A stretch of DNA of 43,874 nt from contig DATEHQ010000194.1 of the NCBI GenBank assembly GCA_035279525.1, positions 1 to 43,874 on the forward strand, read 5' to 3'. A program made the position numbers and the translations under genes. Origin of the DNA: DATEHQ01 sp035279525. GTDB taxonomy: Bacteria > Chloroflexota > Dormibacteria > Dormibacterales > Dormibacteraceae. Positions 34,688 to 42,374 of the stretch are shown in pieces; the stretch's first letter is position 1, and every line of letters begins with the position of its first letter. The notes beneath the pieces are model-generated. The model did not search any database, had not been told where the DNA came from, and saw only the letters and a program-made list of their open reading frames with translations.

Positions 34688-36066
34688 GCACCGCCATGAA
34701 ATCCGAGGCGGAGGTGGTGTGGCGGGGCGCCGACGTGACCATCGGCGAGGTCCTGGCCGCCCTTGACGCCATCCGCAAGAAGTTCGCGCAAGCGGAGGCG
34801 GGCACGACCGAGCAGCCGCATCCCCGCAACTGCGTCATGACCCTCGTGGCGGTCGCCGCCGACGAACAGGAGGAGCGACGGGCGCAGCGTGTCTGCCGAA
34901 TCGTCGGCGCGGAGCACCCCGCGCAGTTGATCCTGATTCGAGACCGGGCGCCCATGCACGGCGGCCACATCGAGGCCTCCATCAGCGTGGACATCCAGCG
35001 ACCCGCGAACTCGTGCGCCATCGAGTGCGAGCTCGTCACGCTCCACGTTCGCGGCGGCGCGGCCGAGCACCTCGACGCGCTCATCGACCCGCTCCTGATG
35101 AGTGGCGTGCCCACGTACCTGTGGTGGGTGGGCACACCTCCATTCGGCACCCGCACGCTCGACGGTGCGCTCAAGATCTCCGACGCGTTGGTGGTGGACT
35201 CAGCCCGCTTCGACGCCCCGTACCACTCGTTCCTGGGCCTGTCGCGGCTGGCCACCAGCAGGCACCGCAAGCTGGGGGTGGCGGACTTTCAGTGGGCGAG
35301 GCTCAGGCCGTGGCGCGAGACGATCGCGCAGTTCTTCTCACCGCAGAACCGCTTGCCATTCCTCAACGGAATCTCGGGGGTCGGCATCGACTACGTGGGT
35401 GAAGGCCGGGGAAACCGCGTGGCGGCCGCGCTGCTGATGGGCTGGATGTCCTCCGCGCTCGGATGGAGGTTGCAGCGAGCCGCCGGTGGGGCCGGCGGGA
35501 CCATCGCCGCCCACTACCAGGCGCAGTCGAGCTGGCAATCCGCTGAGGCCCACTTCCGGTCTGTGCAGAAAGCGCGGCTCGCGCCCGGGGAGCTCAGCAC
35601 TTTGCGGCTGGCAGGGGCCGCCGGCGGTCAGACATTCGAGCTCTCCGTGCAGCGCGACCCCGAGCGTACGCCGAGCTCGCAGCCCGACCTCTCGTTCCGG
35701 TCGATGCACCGCCCGAGCGGTGAGGACGAGGCCGCGCTCGAGCTCGCCGAACGCAAGGCTGAATGGCATCGCGACGTGCTGCACGAGAATCGAGAGGCTC
35801 TGCACCACACTGCGACCGGAGAACCTCCTGGCGCCAGCACGCCGCGGCATCCCACCGTCTTCGCGCGCGAGCGGAGGCGTGACGACTCGGCGCTCATCCT
35901 GCTGACGCTGATCCAGATCGGCGGCGGCCAGACCCTTCGCCATGTGCAGCGCGTGGAACCGGAGGACGACGCGTCGCTGCTGCTCGACCTGCTCGCCGGG
36001 GGAACCCACGACCCGGTGTTCAACCGCTCGCTGCTGTCGGCGGCGGAGCTGATGCGCGCCGTCTGA
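34684..36066 (+). CDS. opcA: Glucose-6-phosphate dehydrogenase assembly protein OpcA
   Basis: OpcA proteins bind and activate Zwf in cyanobacteria and actinobacteria. 460 residues from GTG 34684, overlapping the zwf stop; ATG 34696 is an in-frame alternative. Recognised by PRNCVMTLVAVA near residue 45, the GGHIEASISVD-to-VTLHVRGGAAEHL block, and the LLMSGVPTYLWWVGTPPFG signature, plus a more variable C-terminal half. Presence directly after zwf supports redox-controlled Zwf assembly in this organism. Its stop overlaps the pgl ATG by one base. Confidence 0.93.
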   Translation: MSTAMKSEAEVVWRGADVTIGEVLAALDAIRKKFAQAEAGTTEQPHPRNCVMTLVAVAADEQEERRAQRVCRIVGAEHPAQLILIRDRAPMHGGHIEASISVDIQRPANSCAIECELVTLHVRGGAAEHLDALIDPLLMSGVPTYLWWVGTPPFGTRTLDGALKISDALVVDSARFDAPYHSFLGLSRLATSRHRKLGVADFQWARLRPWRETIAQFFSPQNRLPFLNGISGVGIDYVGEGRGNRVAAALLMGWMSSALGWRLQRAAGGAGGTIAAHYQAQSSWQSAEAHFRSVQKARLAPGELSTLRLAGAAGGQTFELSVQRDPERTPSSQPDLSFRSMHRPSGEDEAALELAERKAEWHRDVLHENREALHHTATGEPPGASTPRHPTVFARERRRDDSALILLTLIQIGGGQTLRHVQRVEPEDDASLLLDLLAGGTHDPVFNRSLLSAAELMRAV

Positions 36067-36710
36067 TGCCGGAGTTCACCGTGCTCGCGACTCCGGAGGA
36101 CGTGGCCGCGGCCGCCGCGTCCGACATCTGCGAGGCGATTCGCGACGGAGCGCGCACCCTGGTCCTCGCCGGCGGCACCACGCCGCGGCGCTGCTACGAG
36201 CTCCTCTCCAACCTCGAGGTGGAGTGGGGCCGCGTTTCGGTCCTGTTCGGTGATGAGCGCTGCGTGCCACCCGGTCATCCGGAGAGCAACTACAGGATGG
36301 CGAAGGAGTCTCTGCTGGACAAGGTCGCGCCGGCCGCCGTGTATCGAATGCCGGCGGAGCTTGGCCCCGACGAGGCCGCGGGACTCTACGCGCACGTCGT
36401 GGCCGCGGTCGCGCCCCTGGACGTCGTCACGCTGGGAGTCGGCGAGGACGGCCACACAGCCTCGCTCTTTCCCGGACACGAGGCACTACGGGCCGGCGGC
36501 CTGGCGGTCGGGATCCGCGACTCGCCGAAGCCTCCACCCCAGCGCGTGACTTTGACGCTGCCGGCTCTGCAATCGGCGCGGCGCGTGATCATCCTCGCCA
36601 CCGGCGCGGGCAAGGCGGAGGCGGTTGCACGCGCCAGGCGGGCCGAGGTGCCGTCGGGGATGATTGCGCATGCGCGATGGCTGATCGACCGGGCGGCCGC
36701 GGGTCAGTGA
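36066..36710 (+). CDS. pgl: 6-phosphogluconolactonase (DevB/SOL type)
   Basis: Hydrolyses 6-phosphogluconolactone between Zwf and Gnd. 214 residues, ATG 36066 sharing a base with the opcA stop (TGATG). Family motifs LVLAGGTTPRRCYELL, VLFGDERCVPPGHPESNY and LGVGEDGHTASLFPG are intact. It ends overlapping the rpe GTG. Normal length is about 220-250 residues, so this is a compact member. Confidence 0.94.
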   Translation: MPEFTVLATPEDVAAAAASDICEAIRDGARTLVLAGGTTPRRCYELLSNLEVEWGRVSVLFGDERCVPPGHPESNYRMAKESLLDKVAPAAVYRMPAELGPDEAAGLYAHVVAAVAPLDVVTLGVGEDGHTASLFPGHEALRAGGLAVGIRDSPKPPPQRVTLTLPALQSARRVIILATGAGKAEAVARARRAEVPSGMIAHARWLIDRAAAGQ

Positions 36711-37354
36711 AGATCGAGATCGTGCCGTCGATCCTCTCGGCGGACGTGGGCCGGCTCGCGGAACAGGTGAGCGAGGCGGTCGACGCGGGCGCCGACCGAA
36801 TCCAGATCGATGTCATGGACGGCCACTTCGTGCCAAACCTCACATTCGGGCCGCTCGTCGTGGAGGCGGTGCGACGGGTGACCGACCTGCCCCTCGAGGC
36901 CCACCTCATGGTCGAGCGGCCAGAGCAGTTCGTCGAGATGTTCGCCAAGGCGGGAGCCAGCGTGATCGAGGTCCAGGTCGAGTCGACGACCTCCCTGTAC
37001 AGAACGGTGACATCGATCAAGGAGGCGGGGGCAAAAGCGGGCGTGGCCATCAATCCCGCGACGCCCGTCGACGCCCTGCGCGAGATCCTGCCGTACGTCG
37101 ACCTGGTCAACGTGATGACCGTCGAGCCCGGATTCGGCGGCCAGAGGTTCATCCCCGGCAGCCCTGAGAAGATCCGCCGTGTACGGGCGCTCTCGGCCGA
37201 GATCGAGATCGAGGTCGACGGTGGGATCGACGCCCGGACGGCGCCGCTCGTGGTGAAGGCGGGCGCCACGGTGCTGGTGGCGGGGAGCTCGGTCTTCGGG
37301 AACAAGTCAGGCGTGGCGGCCGGCATCAAGGCGATTCGCGAAGCAGTTGACTGA
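36707..37354 (+). CDS. rpe: Ribulose-phosphate 3-epimerase
   Basis: Interconverts ribulose-5-phosphate and xylulose-5-phosphate. 215-residue TIM barrel from GTG 36707, which overlaps the pgl stop (GTGA); an earlier in-frame start (36677) adds ten non-conserved residues. Metal and substrate motifs: VPSILSADVG, IQIDVMDGHFVPNLTFGP, NVMTVEPGFGGQRFI and EIEVDGGID. It ends overlapping rpiA. Confidence 0.95.
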   Translation: MKIEIVPSILSADVGRLAEQVSEAVDAGADRIQIDVMDGHFVPNLTFGPLVVEAVRRVTDLPLEAHLMVERPEQFVEMFAKAGASVIEVQVESTTSLYRTVTSIKEAGAKAGVAINPATPVDALREILPYVDLVNVMTVEPGFGGQRFIPGSPEKIRRVRALSAEIEIEVDGGIDARTAPLVVKAGATVLVAGSSVFGNKSGVAAGIKAIREAVD

Positions 37355-38030
37355 CGAGTACAAGAGGGCCGCGGCCGAGAAGGCGCTCGAACTGGTCCAG
37401 GACGGAATGCTGCTCGGCCTCGGTAGCGGGACGACCGTCCGCTTCTTCACCGAGGGTGTGGGCCGCCTCGTGGCGGGCGGCATGAAGGTGCGGGGGGTGC
37501 CGACGTCGCGAGAGACCGCCGAGCTCGCGGCTGAAAACGGGATCACCGTCGTGACCGAGCTCGTGGGGGCGATCGACCTGGCGGTGGATGGCGCCGACGA
37601 GGTGGATCCCGCGCTGAGCCTGATCAAAGGCCGAGGCGGGGCGTTGTTTCGCGAAAAGCTTGTCGCCGCGGCCTCTCGGCGCTTTGTCGTGGTGGTCGAC
37701 GAATCGAAGCTGGTCAAGCAGCTGGGGGTGGGCGTCCTGCCGGTCGAGGTGCTGCCGTTCATGTGGCGCACGACGGCGGAACGTCTGAGCACCCTCGGCG
37801 TGAGCCTGACGGTGCGAGGCGGGGAGGAGGTTCCCTACGTCACCGACAACGGCAACCTGATCCTCGATCTGACCGTCGAAGGCGGCATCAAGAGCCCAGC
37901 CGAGGTCGGTGCGCAGCTGAAGCAGATCACCGGTGTCGTCGAGCACGGCCTCTTCGTCGGGATGACCGACACGTGCATCGTGGCCGGTCCCGAAGGGGCC
38001 CGCGCGATCGGCCGGGGAGGGGCCACGTAA
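37347..38030 (+). CDS. rpiA: Ribose-5-phosphate isomerase A
   Basis: Interconverts ribose- and ribulose-5-phosphate. 227 residues from TTG 37347, overlapping the last codons of rpe by 8 bases. Motifs: GLGSGTTVRFF, the catalytic DGADEVDP with LIKGRGGALFREKLVA, and VVDESKLVKQLG. Last gene of the pentose phosphate run; a weak hairpin follows at 38033-38050. Confidence 0.95.
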   Translation: MTDEYKRAAAEKALELVQDGMLLGLGSGTTVRFFTEGVGRLVAGGMKVRGVPTSRETAELAAENGITVVTELVGAIDLAVDGADEVDPALSLIKGRGGALFREKLVAAASRRFVVVVDESKLVKQLGVGVLPVEVLPFMWRTTAERLSTLGVSLTVRGGEEVPYVTDNGNLILDLTVEGGIKSPAEVGAQLKQITGVVEHGLFVGMTDTCIVAGPEGARAIGRGGAT

Positions 38031-38032
38031 CT

Positions 38033-38057
38033 CGGGATCGGCCCTTCCCGTTCTGTC
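38033..38057 (+). terminator. Weak terminator candidate after rpiA
   Basis: CGGGA (38033-38037) pairs with TCCCG (38046-38050) across an 8-base loop, and TTCTGTC follows, 2 bases after the rpiA stop. The stem is short, so confidence is low. Confidence 0.3.
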
Positions 38058-38062
38058 TCCAG

Positions 38063-39289
38063 ATGCGGCTTGGGGGGGTGGCGCTGCTCGTCGTCGCGCT
38101 CGCGGCCTGCTCCAGCCCGAGCTCCGCGAATGGGAAGTCCTCGGCGCCGGCCCCCGCGAACTCGGCTTCGCCCTCAGCTGAAGCCTCGCCCGCCGCCAGC
38201 GCGACGCCGGCGCCATCGCCTGAGCCGTTTTCGACTCAGCTGGACTGCGTCCGCCCTGTGCCTCAGGGGCACGCCCTGGTCCTGTTCGAGCTGGCCACTG
38301 CGACGCCACCCATCCTGGAGGTCGCGGATGCGTCGGACCCGGTGAAGCCTTCATTGCTCTGCACCCTGATTCCCGCGCAGGGCGGGCGATTCGACCAGTC
38401 GTCCACCAGGCTCTTGTTCTGGAGCGGCGCCACCATCGCGAGCGCGGACCTGAACAGCCGCACGGTGACGCCGATCGGACGGCTTCCGCTCACGCCGAGC
38501 GAGCTCACCTTCGGTCCGGGCGGCCAGTGGATCGCGTACCGCGTGTTCGATTCGGCCGGCGGCATGACGCTGCACCTGTTCGCCGCCGGACATGACCAGG
38601 CCGTCTACAGCCAGGCGCCGCTCGGAGGCCACTCAGGGCCGCCGTACGGGCCGTACGACCAGCTTAGGTTCTCGCCTGACGGCACCCTGCTGCTCGACTA
38701 CCTGACGTTCAGGCCGAGCGCGGACATCGACAACCTCCTGGTCCTGTCCACAGCGGGCGCCACGGTGTTCCAGGAGCCAGGCACCGTCTCAGGCGTGTGG
38801 TCTGCCGCCGGCGCGGTCCTCTACTACCCGGTGTCCGGCGAAGGCGGCGTCACGGGCGAGGTGGACAGCTTCGACGCCGTCCATGGTTCCCAGACGATCG
38901 CGACCGGTCTCAAAGGCTATTACTGGCCGGCGAACGTTCCAGACGGGACCGGGATCATCTACGACACCTACGACAGCTCCGTGCCGGGATGCGGCGGCGT
39001 GCCCCACCTGTGGTGGCTCGACCTGGTGGGAGCTCACCAGGCGACACAGGTCTCGAGGTCGGTCAGCTCTCAGCCGGTGTTCGTCGGACGCGGCGAGGTG
39101 TGGTCGAACGAGGAGACGAAGACTCCTTGTGGACCAGGTGGTGCAAGCGCCCGGGACGGCGTGGTCCTGGCGCACAACATGACGACGCGCACCGACACGC
39201 CGGTGGACCTCCGCGGAATGCTTCCGGGGGCCGGTGGATTCGGCCTCGAGGAGAGCGACGTGGGAAACGTCGTCGACACCTGGTTCTGA
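38063..39289 (+). CDS. Putative lipoprotein with beta-propeller-like repeats
   Basis: 408 residues from ATG 38063. Signal peptide with a good lipobox (ALLVVALAAC, Cys16), then a low-complexity Ser/Ala/Pro linker to about residue 55 that would span the wall. The remainder has repeated strand-turn patterns reminiscent of WD40/TolB-like propellers (LTFGPGGQWIAYRVF, LRFSPDGTLLLDYL, WPANVPDGTGIIYDTY). I cannot assign a function. Cysteines at several repeat edges could form disulfides. Starts 32 bases after rpiA, so it could be read from the same transcript. Confidence 0.8.
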   Translation: MRLGGVALLVVALAACSSPSSANGKSSAPAPANSASPSAEASPAASATPAPSPEPFSTQLDCVRPVPQGHALVLFELATATPPILEVADASDPVKPSLLCTLIPAQGGRFDQSSTRLLFWSGATIASADLNSRTVTPIGRLPLTPSELTFGPGGQWIAYRVFDSAGGMTLHLFAAGHDQAVYSQAPLGGHSGPPYGPYDQLRFSPDGTLLLDYLTFRPSADIDNLLVLSTAGATVFQEPGTVSGVWSAAGAVLYYPVSGEGGVTGEVDSFDAVHGSQTIATGLKGYYWPANVPDGTGIIYDTYDSSVPGCGGVPHLWWLDLVGAHQATQVSRSVSSQPVFVGRGEVWSNEETKTPCGPGGASARDGVVLAHNMTTRTDTPVDLRGMLPGAGGFGLEESDVGNVVDTWF

Positions 39290-39305
39290 TCGCCCGGCAC
39301 AGAGC

Positions 39306-39397
39306 TGGCGGACGGGCTGGGATTTGAACCCAGGACAGCCTTGCGGCTGTACGGCATTTCCAGTGCCGCGCCTTCGACCGGACTCGGCCACCCGTCC
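39306..39397 (-). tRNA. tRNA-Ser (anticodon GGA), 3' CCA encoded
   Basis: On the minus strand: acceptor GGACGGG (39397-39391) pairs with CCCGTCC (39316-39310), discriminator G, then an encoded CCA (39308-39306). The anticodon stem CGGCA/TGCCG closes a CTGGAAA loop, so the anticodon is GGA, reading UCC/UCU serine codons. A long variable arm (ACAGCC-GCAA-GGCTGT) and a T-arm with GGTTCAAATCC confirm the class II serine tRNA. Intact. Confidence 0.95.
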
Positions 39398-39461
39398 GCA
39401 GCTACCAAGTGTGCAAGGCTACGGGATCAGCCTCACTCGGCGGTGTCGCAGGTCCGCCCGG

Positions 39462-39716
39462 TCAGCTCAGCTCGCGCACCAGCTCCTGGGCCATCTTCGA
39501 TGCCCAACCTCCATCGCGAAGCGGGTGCACCTTGATCACGACGCCCAGGGGCGATTCGGTCAGCTCCAGCGTTCCGGTCGTGCCGGGACGTGCGAGATGC
39601 CAGTGCCTGCGGGGCGGGTTTTTCGCGACGCGCTCGATCCGGACCTGAAGGCCGTGTCTCCGGCAGTGCTCGAGGAGCTTGGCGGCGGAAACGTTGGCCA
39701 GCTCTAGCTCGAGCAT
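39462..39716 (-). CDS. Small hypothetical protein (84 aa)
   Basis: From ATG 39716 to TGA 39462; the frame extends to 39779 but the extra residues look non-coding. The protein is a plausible small alpha/beta fold (MLELELANVSAAKLLEHC, then LELTESPLGVVIKVHPL, then ASKMAQELVREL), rich in Leu, Arg and His. I recognise no family. It lies between tRNA-Ser and a divergent VOC-family gene. An ATTCGAAT palindrome (39715-39722) covers its start. Confidence 0.5.
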   Translation of the reverse strand: MLELELANVSAAKLLEHCRRHGLQVRIERVAKNPPRRHWHLARPGTTGTLELTESPLGVVIKVHPLRDGGWASKMAQELVRELS

Positions 39717-39751
39717 TCGAATCGAGCTCCGTGGAGTGGCACGGCGGGAAG

Positions 39752-39757
39752 GATAAT
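39752..39757 (+). promoter_or_regulatory. Candidate -10 for VOC gene
   Basis: GATAAT (5 of 6 to TATAAT), 53 bases before ATG 39811. The gene also has a G-rich ribosome-binding site (AAGGGGGGA) 4-5 bases before the start, so it would not be leaderless. Confidence 0.3.
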
Positions 39758-39810
39758 GGGCGCGACGCAACGGACCCACCGCCGGCCGGTGGATCGCAAG
39801 GGGGGACGCA

Positions 39811-40242
39811 ATGGCTGGTCAGATCCCGCTGGGCAAGATTCACCACATTCGCCTCACCGTGACCGACATCGAGCGGAGTCGACGGTTCTACACGGAGCTG
39901 CTCGGATTCGACGTGGCGGCCGAGGCGCCCGAATCGGAAGACCCCAGGTCGGATCCGTCCTATCCCGTGCTCTGGGGCGGGGTCGTGATGTCGAAAGGCG
40001 ATTACCTGCTCGGCCTCCGGCCGGTGGCTCGCAAGGAGGACAGGTTCGACGAGGACCGCGTGGGTCTCGACCACCTGAGCTTTGCCCTCGAGAGCCGAGC
40101 GGAGCTCAACGACGCGATCAAGGTGCTGGACCAGCACGGCGTCCCGCACGGGGAGGTCAGGGAGCTGACGTCCTTCGGCATCTGTGTGCTGCCCTTCCGA
40201 GATCCGGACAACATCCAGCTGGAGCTGACCTCGCCGCTCTGA
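39811..40242 (+). CDS. VOC/glyoxalase-like metalloprotein
   Basis: 143 residues, ATG 39811 after a strong G-rich ribosome-binding site. Two betaalphabetabetabeta units of the vicinal-oxygen-chelate fold: HHIRLTVTDIERSRRFYTELLGF at the N-terminus and LDHLSFALE in the second half. Probable metal ligands are His11 or His12, His88 and Glu138 (IQLELTSPL). The family includes glyoxalase I, dioxygenases and resistance proteins; the substrate cannot be named. Confidence 0.88.
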   Translation: MAGQIPLGKIHHIRLTVTDIERSRRFYTELLGFDVAAEAPESEDPRSDPSYPVLWGGVVMSKGDYLLGLRPVARKEDRFDEDRVGLDHLSFALESRAELNDAIKVLDQHGVPHGEVRELTSFGICVLPFRDPDNIQLELTSPL

Positions 40243-40271
40243 CGCGCCGTCCCCAGAACACGGGCCACCGT

Positions 40272-40298
40272 TTTCGAAGCCCCAGCGCTCCTTTCGAA
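40272..40298 (+). promoter_or_regulatory. Direct repeat TTTCGAA, two copies 20 bp apart, upstream of sigma gene
   Basis: TTTCGAA at 40272-40278 and at 40292-40298, start to start exactly 20 bp (two helical turns), each containing palindromic TTCGAA. The second runs into an 8-bp palindrome ACGATCGT (40298-40305). A possible operator for the sigma factor gene. Confidence 0.35.
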
Positions 40299-40318
40299 CG
40301 ATCGTGCGACGAAACGTC
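40296..40318 (+). promoter_or_regulatory. ECF-type promoter candidate
   Basis: GAAC (40296-40299), 15 bases, CGTC (40315-40318): resembles the GGAAC/CGTC pattern of ECF-sigma promoters, 27 bases before ATG 40345, and would suggest autoregulation. Spacing is a base or two short of typical. Confidence 0.3.
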
Positions 40319-40344
40319 GACTGACCGCATCCAATCGGCAGAAC

Positions 40345-40878
40345 ATGTCCACGACGATGCTGGAACAGCGACCACAGCTCATGGTGAGAGCGGCGGCGGG
40401 CGACAGTGAGTCCTTCGCGCGCCTGATCGAGCCCCTGATCGACCCGGCTTTCCGGCTTGCGGCGGTGATGCTGGCCGACCGGGGTGCCGCCGAGGACGCG
40501 GTCCAGGAAGCCTCGATCAAGGCCTGGCGCAAGTTCGGCCAGCTCAAGGGCGATGTCAAGTCGCTCCGGGCGTGGTTCCTCTCCATCGTCGCCAACGAAT
40601 GCCGGATGACGCGCCGGCAGCGCTGGTGGTCCGTCGTGAAGCTGGCCGACCTTCCGTCCGACTCCAGGCCCGCGCAGGCCGGCGTTTCCGACCTGCAGCG
40701 CGCGGTGCTCAAGCTCAGCCCCGACGAAAGGCTGCCGCTGGTGCTGCATTTCTATCTCGACCTGTCGCTCGAGGAGACCGCGCGCGCCATGCACGTCTCC
40801 ACTGCGGCGGCGCGCTCGCGCATCTATCGCGCGGCCAAGCGCCTCCGCGCAGACCTGACCCTTGAGGAGGTTTTCTGA
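40345..40878 (+). CDS. RNA polymerase sigma factor, ECF subfamily
   Basis: 177 residues, ATG 40345 (further in-frame ATGs at 40357 and 40381). Region 2 (RLAAVMLADRGAAEDAVQEA with SLRAWFLSIVANECRM) and region 4 (LSPDERLPLVLHFYLDLS, EETARAMHVSTAAARSRIYR) are both present with no extra domain. It directs polymerase to a stress- or signal-specific promoter set. The following gene begins 1 base after its stop and encodes a membrane protein, as expected for a sigma/regulator pair. Confidence 0.92.
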   Translation: MSTTMLEQRPQLMVRAAAGDSESFARLIEPLIDPAFRLAAVMLADRGAAEDAVQEASIKAWRKFGQLKGDVKSLRAWFLSIVANECRMTRRQRWWSVVKLADLPSDSRPAQAGVSDLQRAVLKLSPDERLPLVLHFYLDLSLEETARAMHVSTAAARSRIYRAAKRLRADLTLEEVF

Positions 40879-40879
40879 G

Positions 40880-41644
40880 GTGAACGACGATTTCCGCCGA
40901 GAGCTGGGCCGTGCGTTCGACGAGATGAGCGGCGCGCCCAGTCCGGCCCTGTCCAGCCGCGTTCGGTCGTCGCTCGCCGAGGCGCCTGAGCGCCGGGGTC
41001 CCTTCTGGATCGCCGGCCTGGCGGCCGCCGGGATCGCCGCGCTGGTGATCGGTGTCCTGTTCGTCGGCCACCCGCTGAGCCTCGGTCCGCGCACCGCCGG
41101 CCCCGGCGTGACGACGAGCCCGACGCCGACCTCCTCGCAGAGCACGCCGGCGCCTTCGGCGACGCCATCCGCCACCCAGTCGCCTGCCTTCGTGTGCTCG
41201 TCCGGCTCATCGAGCTTCAGCAGCACGGGTGCCCCCGCGGTGGCGTTCATCGACGCCCTGCGCACAGGGAGCCACCCCGGGTACGAGCGGCTCACTGTCG
41301 AGTTCAAGAACGGCCAGCCCTCGAGCGTCGAGGTCACCGTTCAGAAAGGGAGCACCTTCACGCAGTCGCCAAGCGGCCAGACCGTGACCCTGAAGGGCAC
41401 CAACGGGATCCTGGTCACCATCCACGGCGCCGACCTGCACACCGATTACAGCGGCTCGATCGACATCTTCACGGGCGGCAATCCCAGCACTCAGCCGCTG
41501 CCGAAGGGCCTGGTCGAAGTCCGGCGCGTGCAGGACTTCGAGGGAGTCGTGCAGCTCGCCCTCGGAGTCCAGGGAACCGTTTGCTACCAGGCCACATGGC
41601 TGTCCAACCCGAGTCGCCTCGTCATCGACGTCCAGACGGCCTGA
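40880..41644 (+). CDS. Membrane protein with AMIN-like domain, possible anti-sigma partner
   Basis: 254 residues from GTG 40880, with GAGGAGG 9 bases upstream; the frame from 40862 is less likely. A cytoplasmic stretch of about 40 residues (DDFRRELGRAFDEMSG) is followed by one helix (about 42-63), a Thr/Ser/Pro-rich linker (about 70-108) and an extracytoplasmic domain. That domain resembles the AMIN-like domain of actinobacterial lipoproteins (GSHPGYERLTVEFKNG, NGILVTIHGADLHTDYSG). The N-terminal stretch has no zinc anti-sigma HXXXCXXC motif. Placement suggests it holds or senses for the sigma factor (inference). Confidence 0.75.
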   Translation: MNDDFRRELGRAFDEMSGAPSPALSSRVRSSLAEAPERRGPFWIAGLAAAGIAALVIGVLFVGHPLSLGPRTAGPGVTTSPTPTSSQSTPAPSATPSATQSPAFVCSSGSSSFSSTGAPAVAFIDALRTGSHPGYERLTVEFKNGQPSSVEVTVQKGSTFTQSPSGQTVTLKGTNGILVTIHGADLHTDYSGSIDIFTGGNPSTQPLPKGLVEVRRVQDFEGVVQLALGVQGTVCYQATWLSNPSRLVIDVQTA

Positions 41645-41670
41645 GCTCCAGGCCGGCATCGCGTGCCTCA

Positions 41671-41694
41671 GGGGCCGTACATTGGTACGGCCCC
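41671..41694 (+). terminator. Perfect 10-bp inverted repeat between AMIN-like gene and folE
   Basis: GGGGCCGTAC (41671-41680), loop ATTG, GTACGGCCCC (41685-41694). 26 bases after the upstream stop and 23 before the folE ATG. No T-run follows, so either an unusual terminator or an operator/leader hairpin for folE. The strongest inverted repeat I found in the window. Confidence 0.55.
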
Positions 41695-41706
41695 ATAGAC
41701 CTGCTC

Positions 41707-41712
41707 AAGGAG
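41707..41712 (+). promoter_or_regulatory. Shine-Dalgarno AAGGAG of folE
   Basis: AAGGAG, 5 bases before ATG 41718. It decides this start over the in-frame upstream start at 41682, which lies inside the hairpin. Confidence 0.75.
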
Positions 41713-41717
41713 ACGCG

Positions 41718-42371
41718 ATGTCGACACTAGCCTCCGATCCGGAAGAGACCACGCACTGGGAAAAGGTCCGGCCCCGCAACATCAGCCCCGAGCACCTGAA
41801 GAAGTTCGAGGGCTATGCCGCGGAGATCTTTCAGGCGTTCGGCATGGACCTGGACACCCCGGGCACCCGGAACACCCCGACCCGCTTCCTGCGCGCGCTC
41901 TACGAGGCGACCTCGGGCTACGAGGGCGACCCCAAGCTGCTCACCGCCTTCCCGACCGAATGCCACGGCGGCCCCGACTGCAGCATCAGCCAGGTCATCG
42001 AGGGTCCGATCGAGTTCTTTTCTCTCTGCGAGCACCACGCGCTCCCTTTTCACGGCCACGCCTACATCGGCTACATCGCGCACGAGGAGATCATCGGCAT
42101 TTCGAAGCTGACCCGGCTCGTCCGCGTGTTCGGGCGTCGCTTCACGGTCCAGGAGCGCGTCGGGTTCGAGATCGCGGACGAGCTCGTGCGGGTGCTCAAG
42201 CCGCACGGCGTGGCGGTTCATCTGAACGCGATGCACCTGTGTACGCAGATGCGCGGTGTGCGCGAAGGGCACTCGCGAACGCTCACGTCGTTCTGGCGTG
42301 GCAACTACGAGACGGACCCGCAGCTCCGGACCGAATTTCTTCAGGCCGTCCAGCAGCCGAACTCGCACTGA
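41718..42371 (+). CDS. folE: GTP cyclohydrolase I
   Basis: Converts GTP to dihydroneopterin triphosphate, the first step to folate and pterins. 217 residues from ATG 41718. Zinc ligands are present: Cys104 and His107 in SLCEHHALPFHGHAYIGYI, and Cys175 in MHLCTQMRGVREG (with the catalytic-site His173). RRFTVQERVGFEIADEL matches the conserved QER helix. A typical decamer-forming type I enzyme. The next gene starts 3 bases after its stop. Confidence 0.94.
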   Translation: MSTLASDPEETTHWEKVRPRNISPEHLKKFEGYAAEIFQAFGMDLDTPGTRNTPTRFLRALYEATSGYEGDPKLLTAFPTECHGGPDCSISQVIEGPIEFFSLCEHHALPFHGHAYIGYIAHEEIIGISKLTRLVRVFGRRFTVQERVGFEIADELVRVLKPHGVAVHLNAMHLCTQMRGVREGHSRTLTSFWRGNYETDPQLRTEFLQAVQQPNSH

Positions 42372-42374
42372 CCG

